Assembly (NCBI GenBank): GCA_029287875.1
Contig: JARFQH010000103.1
Span: 1 to 13,663, forward strand
From: Desulfobacteraceae bacterium
GTDB taxonomy: Bacteria > Desulfobacterota > Desulfobacteria > Desulfobacterales > SG8-13
Length of the DNA: 13,663 bases
Direction of reading: 5' to 3'
The number at the start of each line of letters is the position of its first letter. Positions within the stretch are counted from its first letter, which is position 1. Position numbers and translations under genes: made by a program. The notes under the pieces were generated by a model that made no database searches, was not told where the DNA came from, and was given only the letters and a program-made list of their open reading frames with translations. Shown here one piece after another: positions 6,901 through 13,171 of the stretch.

Positions 6901-7182
6901 CTAAACGCTCATGGATCTTAGGGCCGTCACGGTGCATGAGAATGACGTACCGGAGCCCGAACGAACGGTTGCGAAAAGCGGCTGACTGCCTGAGTCGCTT
7001 ACGGGGTCTTTGACCGGATCCTATGCCGATACCGGTTGGAAGGCACAACCTTCAAACTGCATCCGAACTCATTATTTGAAGACGGGAGAAGTCCGGGTTT
7101 AGAGACCGTTGGCGGCGAGTTTCAGCCGTCTTTCGAAACCGTTCGTTCGGGTGAAGGTGCCCACCTTATTTTTGTGCTAAAA
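6901..7182 (+). repeat. Dispersed ~280-bp intergenic repeat, copy 1
   Basis: This is the first of three same-orientation copies (others at 9443 and 13172). They share the opening TAAACGCTCATGG, the middle block AAGCGGCTGACT...GAGTCGCTTACGGGGTCTT, TTTGAAGACGGG, and the end CACCTTATTTTTGTG. This copy is the most divergent. The plus-strand frame from ATG 6936 reads MRMTYRSPNERLRKAADCLS and continues RLRGL before a TGA at 7011. Two hairpins near the right end are GGCGGC/GCCGTC (7111-7116/7125-7130) and GGGTG/TGCCC (7149-7153/7158-7162, with G-U pairs). The copy starts 25 nt after the methyltransferase stop and abuts a terminator. No transposase or good terminal inverted repeats are visible. Confidence 0.88.
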
Positions 7183-7183
7183 T

Positions 7184-7228
7184 AAAAGAGGCAGGAAGCA
7201 ACGCTGTGCGTGCTTCCTGCCTCTTTTT
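7184..7228. terminator. Strong bidirectional rho-independent terminator
   Basis: A perfect 17-bp stem, AAAAGAGGCAGGAAGCA (7184-7200) with TGCTTCCTGCCTCTTTT (7211-7227), encloses a 10-nt loop. A T-run lies on the plus strand and the complementary A-run gives a T-run on the minus strand. It ends transcription of the plus-strand dsr/methyltransferase unit (through repeat copy 1) and of the minus-strand cytochrome gene, whose stop lies 28 nt away. Confidence 0.93.
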
Positions 7229-7255
7229 AATCAAGCGACCTGGTGTCTGATCGAC

Positions 7256-7732
7256 TTATTTGGTCTTGGGATGGCACTTGGTGCAGGTGGTGGGGGCCGC
7301 TTTGGTTTTGTTAGCCTTATTGAAGGCCTTGTGGCAGTCGCGGCAATTCACGTGAAAGGCCTGGGCGACATATTCCAGTTTCTCCTTGTCCGAGAGCTTG
7401 GGGGCGTCCTTACCTTTGGGGGGTTCACCGCACTTTTTATGGCACTCGATGCACCTTTTCACCTCTTGACCGGCCGCAATGTCGACCAGCGGTTTGCCCT
7501 TGTCGTCGTGGTGGCAGGTGCCGCATTTGTTCTTGTATAGATCGGGCGATTTCTTGGCATAATCTTCGGAATGTTTCTTGTGGCTGAACTCGACAATGCC
7601 TTTAGTGTATTCACACCCTTTGTCCTGAATCTTGACCATATCCTCCACCTTGGTGGCGGCGTAGATTCCGGCTGCGAAAAACACGACGGCCGCTCCGATG
7701 ACCATTGCAATCAACAACGAACGCGTTTTCAT
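7256..7732 (-). CDS. Periplasmic tetrahaem cytochrome c3 (class III)
   Basis: The 158-residue precursor has a Sec signal peptide (MKTRSLLIAMVIGAAVVFFA, then AGIYAA). There are four haem-attachment motifs: CGTCH (70-74), CIECH (94-98), CRDCH (130-134) and CTKCH (150-154). Exactly four further histidines (51, 54, 75, 127) provide the bis-histidine distal ligands expected of cytochrome c3. All four motifs are CX2CH, whereas classical Desulfovibrio c3 mixes CX2CH and CX4CH. It is lysine-rich, as usual for the hydrogenase/formate dehydrogenase partner. The family shuttles electrons from periplasmic dehydrogenases to membrane complexes. ATG 7732 starts a good signal peptide and GGAAAGGAGG lies upstream. 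An in-frame ATG at 7768 would add 12 non-signal residues and is less likely. Cys40 and Cys101 are extra cysteines. Confidence 0.92.
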   Translation of the reverse strand: MKTRSLLIAMVIGAAVVFFAAGIYAATKVEDMVKIQDKGCEYTKGIVEFSHKKHSEDYAKKSPDLYKNKCGTCHHDDKGKPLVDIAAGQEVKRCIECHKKCGEPPKGKDAPKLSDKEKLEYVAQAFHVNCRDCHKAFNKANKTKAAPTTCTKCHPKTK

Positions 7733-7892
7733 AAATTGATTTTCAACCTCCTTTCCTCGAATGGGCATTTCCTCCAGTTGCCCGGCCGGGCCTGCTTTTC
7801 ATGCGCCAAGACCGGCACCGACCGGATTATTCCGAATTCCGCCGGCGCACAACCCACACGCCGGGCGGAAAACTCCCCTGAGGTCGCCGAAT

Positions 7893-7921
7893 TAGTTACC
7901 AAGCCGAAGGGTTCTTGTCAA
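7893..7921 (-). promoter_or_regulatory. Candidate promoter for cytochrome c3
   Basis: On the minus strand a perfect TTGACA (7921-7916) is followed by 17 nt and a weak TAACTA (7898-7893). The TGG just before it gives an extended -10 arrangement (TGnTAACTA). The transcript would start near 7886, about 154 nt before the ATG. The -10 match is poor, so this is tentative. Confidence 0.35.
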
Positions 7922-8038
7922 CGGCTATAAACGGATGTCCCTGAAACCGCCGGTCCTCTTCCATTTATTTCCAGTGGGTTAAAGCGGACAATCCGAACAA
8001 TAGCGTATAAAGTTTCGGAAATCGGCTTTGTAAACCTT

Positions 8039-8059
8039 TGAACCGTGAACCCTGAACCT
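8039..8059. repeat. Tandem heptamer TGAACCN, three units
   Basis: TGAACCG, TGAACCC and TGAACCT follow each other directly. The heptad period is exact and only the last base varies. It lies between genes, about 120 nt beyond the tatC stop. It is too short to assign a role; it could be a slippage product or a half-site array for a regulator. Confidence 0.5.
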
Positions 8060-8179
8060 GGATCCGATCGGTTATGTTATAGACGTTTGGGGTCTCCGAT
8101 TGGTTTACCCCCGTCTTTATTCGACTGCAGCGGCGATTCGCGCGATTTAGGGCGCGCGAGGTTTGACGCTTAAACTATC

Positions 8180-8953
8180 TCATTCGCTGCCGCCAGCCGC
8201 AGCGGATTCCTCGGCCGCTGTATCCTCCTCCATTTTCTTCTTCCCGAAAATGCGGGCCCCGATGATGCTGATTTCGAAGAGAAGCATCAGCGGCAAGGCC
8301 ATCATGATCTGGGTGACCACATCCGGGGGCGTCAGAATGGCCGCTCCGACGAAAAAAAGGAGCAGGGCATACTTTCGGTTTTTCTTCAGAAAATCAACCG
8401 ATACAATGCCAAGCCTGGCTAAAAAAGTGATCACCAGGGGCAATTCGAAGACCAGTCCGAAGGCCAGCAGGAGTTTGGCCGAGAACCCGAGGTACTCTTT
8501 CATCGAGGGCATGGGGCGGATGGTTTCCGTGGCGAATCCGAGGAAAAATTTGAAGCCCCAGGGGAAAACGAGAAAATAGCCGAAAAGGGCGCCGCCGATA
8601 AAAAAGAAGGTGGAAAGAAAAACAATCGGCAGCATCAGCCGTTTCTCTTTATCATAGAGACCCGGGGCCACAAAAATCCAGAATTCATAGATGATAACCG
8701 GTGCGGCCAGCATCAGGCCCGTGAGAAAGGCCACTTTGAGATAGGTGAAAAAAGCTTCCGGTAGTCCGGTGAAGATCAGCGAGTCACCGGGCTGCATGAC
8801 CTTGACCAGGGGATGGACCAGGATTTGAAACAGGTATTCTTTGAATCCGTAGGAGATGACAAAGCCAACGCCGACGGCGACAAAACAGACAATCAACCGC
8901 TTGCGCAGTTCTTCCAGGTGGGATGTAAAGGGAAGTTTCGACTCCTCATTCAT
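8180..8953 (-). CDS. tatC: Sec-independent translocase protein TatC
   Basis: TatC is the multispanning receptor component of the twin-arginine system, which exports folded, often cofactor-bearing proteins. The 257 residues match E. coli TatC (258). Family motifs include the N-terminal HLEELRKRL that reads the twin-arginine signal, WIFVAPGLYDKEKR, FELPLVITFLARLGI with its membrane-embedded Glu, and AILTPPDVVTQ. Six hydrophobic segments are evident, and the tail is charged (KKKMEEDTAAEES). The ATG at 8953 overlaps the tatB stop (ATGAATGA), implying translational coupling, and it begins just before the conserved region. In-frame ATG 8971 is a possible earlier start with GGAG upstream. Confidence 0.97.
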   Translation of the reverse strand: MNEESKLPFTSHLEELRKRLIVCFVAVGVGFVISYGFKEYLFQILVHPLVKVMQPGDSLIFTGLPEAFFTYLKVAFLTGLMLAAPVIIYEFWIFVAPGLYDKEKRLMLPIVFLSTFFFIGGALFGYFLVFPWGFKFFLGFATETIRPMPSMKEYLGFSAKLLLAFGLVFELPLVITFLARLGIVSVDFLKKNRKYALLLFFVGAAILTPPDVVTQIMMALPLMLLFEISIIGARIFGKKKMEEDTAAEESAAAGGSE

Positions 8954-9368
8954 TTCGGGTCGGTCCTTCATGTGCTGTTTTCTCCGGCCGGTTGCGACCG
9001 GTATCAACCGTTGGTCGGTCTGCGGTTTCTGTCCCATTATCAGGGATATCCGAGCCGTCCTGCTGCCATTTATCGTAAGCCTCTTTAAGATCAGAGACCT
9101 TCTGATCGGACGGTTTTGGATTGTCGCTTACTTCCGGCTGGTTTTTCAAAGCGACTTTATTATCAGTGACGCTATTGGTGAAGCTTTTTTTGACCTCTTT
9201 AAGCTCACTGTCCAACTCGATTGATTCTTTCAGTTCGCTGGTTGCTTTTTTGAATTCGCGCAGCGCTCGACCCAATGACTTCGCGAGATCCGGTAGTTTC
9301 TTGGGTCCAATGACGATGAGTGCAATAGCCAGAATCAACAACATTTCCGGCATGCCGATACCAAACAT
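8946..9368 (-). CDS. tatB: Twin-arginine translocase subunit TatB (TatA/B family)
   Basis: The 140-residue protein has a single N-terminal membrane helix (MFGIGMPEMLLILAIALIVI), a GPKKLPDLAKSLGRALREFKK hinge plus amphipathic helix, and a long charged tail. Glu8 and the Gly-Pro hinge favour TatB over TatA, which usually has FG there. No second TatA/B gene is present, so a dual-function TatA/B protein is possible. The start at 9368 is set by the homology boundary and the AAGGAG site 8 nt upstream. The frame stays open into the repeat upstream (to 9572), but that extension is not part of the family. Transcription proceeds into the overlapping tatC. Confidence 0.92.
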   Translation of the reverse strand: MFGIGMPEMLLILAIALIVIGPKKLPDLAKSLGRALREFKKATSELKESIELDSELKEVKKSFTNSVTDNKVALKNQPEVSDNPKPSDQKVSDLKEAYDKWQQDGSDIPDNGTETADRPTVDTGRNRPEKTAHEGPTRNE

Positions 9369-9389
9369 GGGGTGTCTCCTTGCAGATCC

Positions 9390-9401
9390 CCGACCGGTCG
9401 G
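9390..9401. promoter_or_regulatory. Perfect 12-bp palindrome in the tatB leader
   Basis: CCGACCGGTCGG is a perfect self-complementary sequence 21 nt upstream of the tatB ATG, close to the ribosome-binding site. It could be a regulator half-site pair, but GC-rich palindromes of this size do arise by chance. Confidence 0.25.
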
Positions 9402-9442
9402 TCGTTTGTGGATAAATTCCGGCGGGTAATTTGGAACGTTTG

Positions 9443-9722
9443 CTAAACACTCATGGCCCTTCGAGCCGCCACAGTGCATGAAAATGACGCGTCGGAGCCC
9501 GGATGAGCGGTTGAGAAAAGCGGCTGACTGTTTGAGTCGCTTACGGGGTCTTAGACCGGACCCAATGATCATACTGCATGGAAGGTACGACCTCTGGGAA
9601 CAGTCTCCCCCTTCATTTGAAGACGGGACTGGTCCGGGTTTAGAGCCCGTTGGTGGCGAGTCTCAGACGCAATTCGAAACCGGTTATCCGGGCGGAGGCG
9701 CCCACCTTATTTTCGCGTTAAA
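9443..9722 (+). repeat. Dispersed ~280-bp intergenic repeat, copy 2
   Basis: This copy lies between the divergent tatB and Roadblock genes. Its plus-strand frame from ATG 9478 is open through the whole element (84 codons, stop 9730-9732, just past the element). It begins MKMTRRSPDERLRKAADCLS and no ribosome-binding site precedes it. The right end has a perfect 5-bp hairpin GGGCG/CGCCC (9690-9694/9699-9703) with a GAGG loop, followed by accttatttt. The first half closely matches copy 3. The central 70 nt (9575-9640) differ most among copies. Confidence 0.9.
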
Positions 9723-9745
9723 CCTGCGTTAATTAAAAGGCTTAA

Positions 9746-9774
9746 CTTCTACTGGGTTTCCGATAACCTGTCAA
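9746..9774 (-). promoter_or_regulatory. Candidate promoter for tatBC, reading through repeat copy 2
   Basis: On the minus strand TTGACA (9774-9769), a 17-nt spacer and TAGAAG (9751-9746, four of six consensus positions) point toward tatB. The start would be near 9739, so the whole of repeat copy 2 would be transcribed as part of a roughly 370-nt leader. Confidence 0.42.
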
Positions 9775-9908
9775 GACCAATGGAAATCCGGCTCATATTT
9801 TGCTTGATGGAAAGGAGGATTTTTGATAAATTTGTAGGGGTTAAAAAGATTTCTCCCCAACCGGCGCTAAAGGTGAAGTCCAGGATTAAGAGCAAAAGGC
9901 ATGCGGTT

Positions 9909-10295
9909 ATGATTCAGGCGTTCGACCAGGAGCAGATCGAAAAAACGGAAACGATTTTGGAAACGGATCTTTCGGCCAATGGCGTAAAAGTTGCCCTTTT
10001 GGTGGACATGGCCGGCCACATCATCGCCAAATGCTGTGGTGAAGACCGCAACCAGGGCGTCTATGCCCTGGCGGCCCTTGCGGCCGGGAACTTCGGGGCG
10101 GTCAATGCAATGGCCAAAATCGTCGGGGAGGACGAATTTTCGCTTTTGTTTCACAAAGGTCAAGACGAAAATCTGCACTTCAGCAAGGTCAACAATGAGC
10201 TGCTGCTGATTACCGTCTTTGGTAATGATGTGTCGCTCGGATTCCTGCGGCTGAAAATTGCAGAAGCGATCGAGCGGATCCGCGTGCTTTGGTAA
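9909..10295 (+). CDS. Roadblock/LC7 (MglB-like) domain protein
   Basis: The 128-residue protein matches the Roadblock/LC7 pattern: a first helix (DQEQIEKTETILETDL), strand VALLVDMAGHIIAKC, helix YALAALAAGNFGAVNAMAKIVG, then EDEFSLLFHKG and strands LHFSKVNNELLLITVFG and VSLGFLRLKIAEAIERI. The family dimerises and regulates small GTPases such as MglA (polarity, motility). No GTPase gene is adjacent. Start 9909 fits the length of homologues and has AAAAGG upstream. The frame is open upstream from 9780 (ATG 9780 or 9807), which would add a basic extension. A strong AGGAGG at 9813-9818 lies in that extension with no standard in-frame start after it. Confidence 0.85.
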   Translation: MIQAFDQEQIEKTETILETDLSANGVKVALLVDMAGHIIAKCCGEDRNQGVYALAALAAGNFGAVNAMAKIVGEDEFSLLFHKGQDENLHFSKVNNELLLITVFGNDVSLGFLRLKIAEAIERIRVLW

Positions 10296-10342
10296 ACCGA
10301 AAGAATACCCGTCGGAAACGGATCTCCGGGCAGGCAATAACG

Positions 10343-11614
10343 TCAGTCCGCCTTTTCAGGTTTCAAAACCATCAGGAATAAATTTCCTCTCTGCTGCATG
10401 TATCCAGCGGCTACCTCGGCATACGGGCCACTGCCCCAAAACAGGTCGGCCCGTGCCGGACCGCGAATGGCGCCACCGGTGTCCTGGCTGAGCACGAATC
10501 GGCCGAATGTTTCCCAATCGATAATTTGATCGCTGCTATCGAGGATCGGCTTTTCGGTTTCGATGTAGACCAGCGCCGGCAGGGGAAAAAGCCGGTAGTC
10601 AAGAGCAATCGAGCGGCCGGGTGTCAGTTTGACCTCCAGGAACCCCAACGGCCCGTCTTTTTCAACCCGAAAAAAAACGTAACTGGGATTGTGGTTGAGG
10701 ATGCTGCGGGTTTCCTCCGGGTGGGCCGCCAGGAAGGAGCGAATGCGCTGCATCGACATTTCCGGGAGCGGTATTTTGCCTTCGTCGACCAGGAGTCGGC
10801 CGATGCTTCGATACGGCCGACCGTTGGATGAATCGTAGTGAAGGTTGAGCGTCTCGCCGCTCTCCAGCAAGACCCGGCCGGAGCCCTGAATCTGGAGAAA
10901 AAACAGGTCCACAGGGTTTTCGAGCCACGCCAGAACGGGCGCATTGCCCGCCAGAACGCCCTGTTCTTCGATGTCTTTGCGCTCATAATAAGGGACGACG
11001 GTTTGGCCGGTCAGACGACCGGTGAGTTTTTCACCCGTGTATTTCTCTGAAAAAGCCGCGAGATCGATGGTCACCAGGTCATCCGGGCGTCCCAGGATCG
11101 GCACCCGATGTGTTTTGTCGGGCTGCCGCCGGGCGCTCAATAGGGGTTCATAGTAGCCGGTAAACAGGACGTCCTTTTCGGGACCGTTGCCGGCGGACCG
11201 ATACACTCTATAGTTGTCCCGGATGAATCGGCTCAGTTCGTCATCAGGTGGACCGGTTTGGATAAACGCTAAAAACGACTCCATCGAACGCGCCAAGTGC
11301 ACTGCTGAATAGCTGTCCTCGCCGAATCGGAATTCTTTGTCCAACGGCACGCGTTGTAAATATGCCAGGCTTTGTCGGATGCTCTCCTCTAAACCGTCGA
11401 AATGCATGTCGTCCGTGAATTTGGGATAGCTTGCAGAAGAGATCTCAAAGACGGCATGCTCCTTGGGGGCAGCGCAACCGCCGATCCAGCCGGCCAGAAG
11501 GAATAGTCCTAAAAATAGAGGCAGCGTTAAAACGGTCTGCCGAGACCTCTGTAACGCCGACCCACGCGCATCGAAGCACCCGGACCGGCCGGTTCTCATT
11601 ATATCGCCGAACAT
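10343..11614 (-). CDS. mltA: Membrane-bound lytic murein transglycosylase A (lipoprotein)
   Basis: The 423-residue precursor carries a lipobox, LAGWIGGC, with lipidated Cys47, placing it in the envelope facing peptidoglycan. The MltA domain is recognised by VLFTGYYEPLLSARR, PYYERKDIE, LENPVDLFFLQIQGSGRV, YDSSNGRPYRSIG and NPSYVFFR. The C-terminal 3D domain reads SQDTGGAIRGPARADLFWG. The aspartates of this last block (Asp378, Asp390) include the family's catalytic acid. MltA cleaves the MurNAc-GlcNAc bond to form 1,6-anhydromuropeptides. The ATG at 11614 has AAGGCGG upstream. It follows moaC by 24 nt and is thus the last gene of a molybdenum-cofactor operon, an unusual location. Confidence 0.95.
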   Translation of the reverse strand: MFGDIMRTGRSGCFDARGSALQRSRQTVLTLPLFLGLFLLAGWIGGCAAPKEHAVFEISSASYPKFTDDMHFDGLEESIRQSLAYLQRVPLDKEFRFGEDSYSAVHLARSMESFLAFIQTGPPDDELSRFIRDNYRVYRSAGNGPEKDVLFTGYYEPLLSARRQPDKTHRVPILGRPDDLVTIDLAAFSEKYTGEKLTGRLTGQTVVPYYERKDIEEQGVLAGNAPVLAWLENPVDLFFLQIQGSGRVLLESGETLNLHYDSSNGRPYRSIGRLLVDEGKIPLPEMSMQRIRSFLAAHPEETRSILNHNPSYVFFRVEKDGPLGFLEVKLTPGRSIALDYRLFPLPALVYIETEKPILDSSDQIIDWETFGRFVLSQDTGGAIRGPARADLFWGSGPYAEVAAGYMQQRGNLFLMVLKPEKAD

Positions 11615-11638
11615 ATGCGCACCGCCTTTATTCTCGCT

Positions 11639-12118
11639 TTACTCTCCACGCGCGTAATGGCCGCTTTTGCCACCGGATTTTTCAACCAGACACACATCGG
11701 TTATGGTCATTTCGCGGTCATGGGATTTGCACATGTCGTATATGGTCAAGGCCGCTACGGTCACGGCAGTCAGGGCTTCCATTTCAACACCGGTGCGGCC
11801 CACAAGGCGCGCGCCGGCTTCGATTCGAATCAAATGGGCCGCCCGATCCGGAAAAAAATCGATCCGCACATGGGTCAAGGGCAGCGGATGACACATCGGT
11901 ATGAGGTCGGATGTTTTTTTGGCGGCCATCACGCCGGCGATACGCGCCGTTTCAAGAACATTGCCCTTTGTCACGGCACCCGCCAGAATTTTCTCCAGAG
12001 TGTCGGGCTGCATGGTGATTGCGCCCCTTGCGACTGCCGTCCGATCGGTCGCCTCTTTGGCGGTAACGTCGACCATGCGGACCCTTCCCTCGGTGTCCAT
12101 ATGGGTGAATCCCGTCAT
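11639..12118 (-). CDS. moaC: Cyclic pyranopterin monophosphate synthase MoaC
   Basis: MoaC converts the MoaA product (3',8-cyclo-GTP) to cyclic pyranopterin monophosphate in molybdenum-cofactor synthesis. The 159 residues match the family (about 160). It has MVDVTAKEATDRTAVARG at the N-terminus, KKTSDLIPMCHPLPLT (67-82), GVEMEALTAVTVAALTIYDMCK (110-131) with the catalytic Asp128 and Lys131, and LVEKSGGKSG at the end. The ATG at 12118 follows AAAGGAGG by 7 nt. The frame is open upstream to 12229, but that part overlaps the previous gene and is not homologous. It sits 13 nt after the moaE-like gene. moaA is not in the window. Confidence 0.97.
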   Translation of the reverse strand: MTGFTHMDTEGRVRMVDVTAKEATDRTAVARGAITMQPDTLEKILAGAVTKGNVLETARIAGVMAAKKTSDLIPMCHPLPLTHVRIDFFPDRAAHLIRIEAGARLVGRTGVEMEALTAVTVAALTIYDMCKSHDREMTITDVCLVEKSGGKSGHYARGE

Positions 12119-12131
12119 GCGCGGCCCTCCT

Positions 12132-12491
12132 TTACTCAAAGTGTTCGATTTTACGGGTTGCCGTTTTTTTGATGGCGTCGAGCATCGATTGCATTGCGGA
12201 AAGCACGTTTTCACGCACATCGCCGGCAACCACCAGTACCATCACATCTTCGCCCACCGGCAGATACCGGTTTTCGGCAATGCTGACCTCAACCGCAACG
12301 ATGCCGGGTCTCCGAAGACCTTCGGCGATGATGTGATTCAGCCGATCGTGATCGACGCTCACTTCAAGACCCTTGACCCGACGCCCATCGCGGGAGGTGG
12401 CCCGCACGGTTCCGTTGTGGCACAGAATCATGCCGACCCGATCGAATTCGGGATGTTTTTTAACCGTGTCGATGAGGTGTTGGGTATCCAT
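12132..12491 (-). CDS. MoaE-like molybdopterin synthase large-subunit homologue, short and divergent
   Basis: This 119-residue protein resembles MoaE. It has a GxVR segment (HNGTVRATSRDGRRVKGLEV), GIVAVEVSIAENRYLPVGEDVMVLVVAG in place of the usual RVxIxHRxGxLxxGE, and a terminal DAIKKTATRKIEHFE where MoaE has its active-site lysines. It lacks the usual IHHRVG histidines and the C-terminal tail after the second lysine (the protein is about 30 residues short), so full MoaE activity is uncertain. No moaD lies nearby. The start ATG 12491 has a weak GAGAG upstream. TTG 12503 is the alternative. The position between mobA (32-nt gap) and moaC (13-nt gap) supports a Mo/W-cofactor role. Confidence 0.75.
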   Translation of the reverse strand: MDTQHLIDTVKKHPEFDRVGMILCHNGTVRATSRDGRRVKGLEVSVDHDRLNHIIAEGLRRPGIVAVEVSIAENRYLPVGEDVMVLVVAGDVRENVLSAMQSMLDAIKKTATRKIEHFE

Positions 12492-12523
12492 GGGATCTCT
12501 CAAAATCTAATTGGGGAGACGGT

Positions 12524-13141
12524 TCAGCAGTCCCGTTCAGATTTCGCACCATGCAGTGCTTCGGCCCGGGCCATGTCTGCCGGAGAGTTGATGTTGAAAA
12601 ACGATATCAGCTGTGGGTCGAGCCGGCGCAGGCGCTCTTCCGGAATAGTTCTGACGTGCATCTTTTTTAAGAAGAGTTGGATTTTGAGTCTGTTTTTGGT
12701 CAAGTGTCGGCGCACGTTTTCCAGGCAGCGTGTCGAATAAGCTGCACAGAGGGGCTCGAAGCCGGCCGCTGTTTCCGGAATCACGGCATCTATATCAGGC
12801 GTGATGGCGCCGATGACGGACTCCACTACCTCTTTTTTCAAAAACGGAATGTCACATGCCGCGAAAAACGCATACGGTGTCCGGCTATGAAAAAGGCCGG
12901 CATGGATTCCGGTCAATGAACTCCGGACGGGAAAGAGATCGGTCACGATGTGGGCGTCCCAATCCAAAAATTTGATCGGATCGTTGGTGACCACTATAAT
13001 TTCTTCGAACATTTCCCGAAAAATCCGGTAGAGTCGATCGACGATGCGCTCGCCGTCGATGGTCAGAAACGCCTTTTCTTTGCCGGAGAAACGGGTGTTA
13101 AGCCCACCGGCAAGAATGATGCCGCTGCAGGAATTTTTCAT
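12524..13141 (-). CDS. mobA: Molybdenum cofactor guanylyltransferase MobA
   Basis: MobA joins GMP to molybdopterin, giving the guanine dinucleotide cofactor used by DMSO-reductase-family enzymes such as formate dehydrogenase. The 205 residues show the nucleotidyltransferase signature GIILAGGLNTRFSGKEKAFL (7-26), the middle PVRSSLTGIHAGLFHS and the metal-binding ACDIPFLKK (Asp97). FNINSPADMARAEAL at the end is typical. It is the first gene of the operon mobA, moaE-like, moaC, mltA. The ATG at 13141 has only a weak GATCAAGAA upstream. Repeat copy 3 ends 30 nt away, so the promoter must be inside or beyond the repeat. Confidence 0.94.
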   Translation of the reverse strand: MKNSCSGIILAGGLNTRFSGKEKAFLTIDGERIVDRLYRIFREMFEEIIVVTNDPIKFLDWDAHIVTDLFPVRSSLTGIHAGLFHSRTPYAFFAACDIPFLKKEVVESVIGAITPDIDAVIPETAAGFEPLCAAYSTRCLENVRRHLTKNRLKIQLFLKKMHVRTIPEERLRRLDPQLISFFNINSPADMARAEALHGAKSERDC

Positions 13142-13171
13142 TTCTTGATCGGAAACTGATTCGTATTCTTA

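Larger units (their letters stand above)
7733..8179. other. 447-nt intergenic region between cytochrome c3 and tatC
   Basis: No credible gene is present on either strand. The region should contain the cytochrome promoter (candidate at 7893-7921), an alternative pair TTTACA/TATACG on the minus strand (8029-8034 / 8004-8009, spacing 19), and the end of the tat transcript. Possible structures downstream of tatC are TCGCGC/GCGCGA near 8138-8160 and GGGGT/ACCCC (8089-8093/8107-8111). Neither has a T-run, so no confident terminator is called. A 3 x 7-bp tandem repeat sits at 8039-8059. Confidence 0.5.

Noticed and set aside
6901..7182. Terminal inverted repeats of a classical MITE
   Set aside because: The two ends (TTAAACGC and, reversed, TTTAACAC) match only at six of eight positions and no target duplication is visible, so I do not claim a transposon class.
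9443..9560. Minus-strand peptide shared by the three repeats (contains KQSAAFLNRSSGLRR) as a gene
   Set aside because: Open in all copies, but the differences among copies change this frame more often than the plus frame, and in copy 2 it simply runs into tatB. It is probably a by-product of repeat conservation.
8946..9572. Extended TatB start at 9572
   Set aside because: The extra 68 residues are encoded by the repeat. The MFGIGMPE start at 9368 has a good ribosome-binding site and fits the family.
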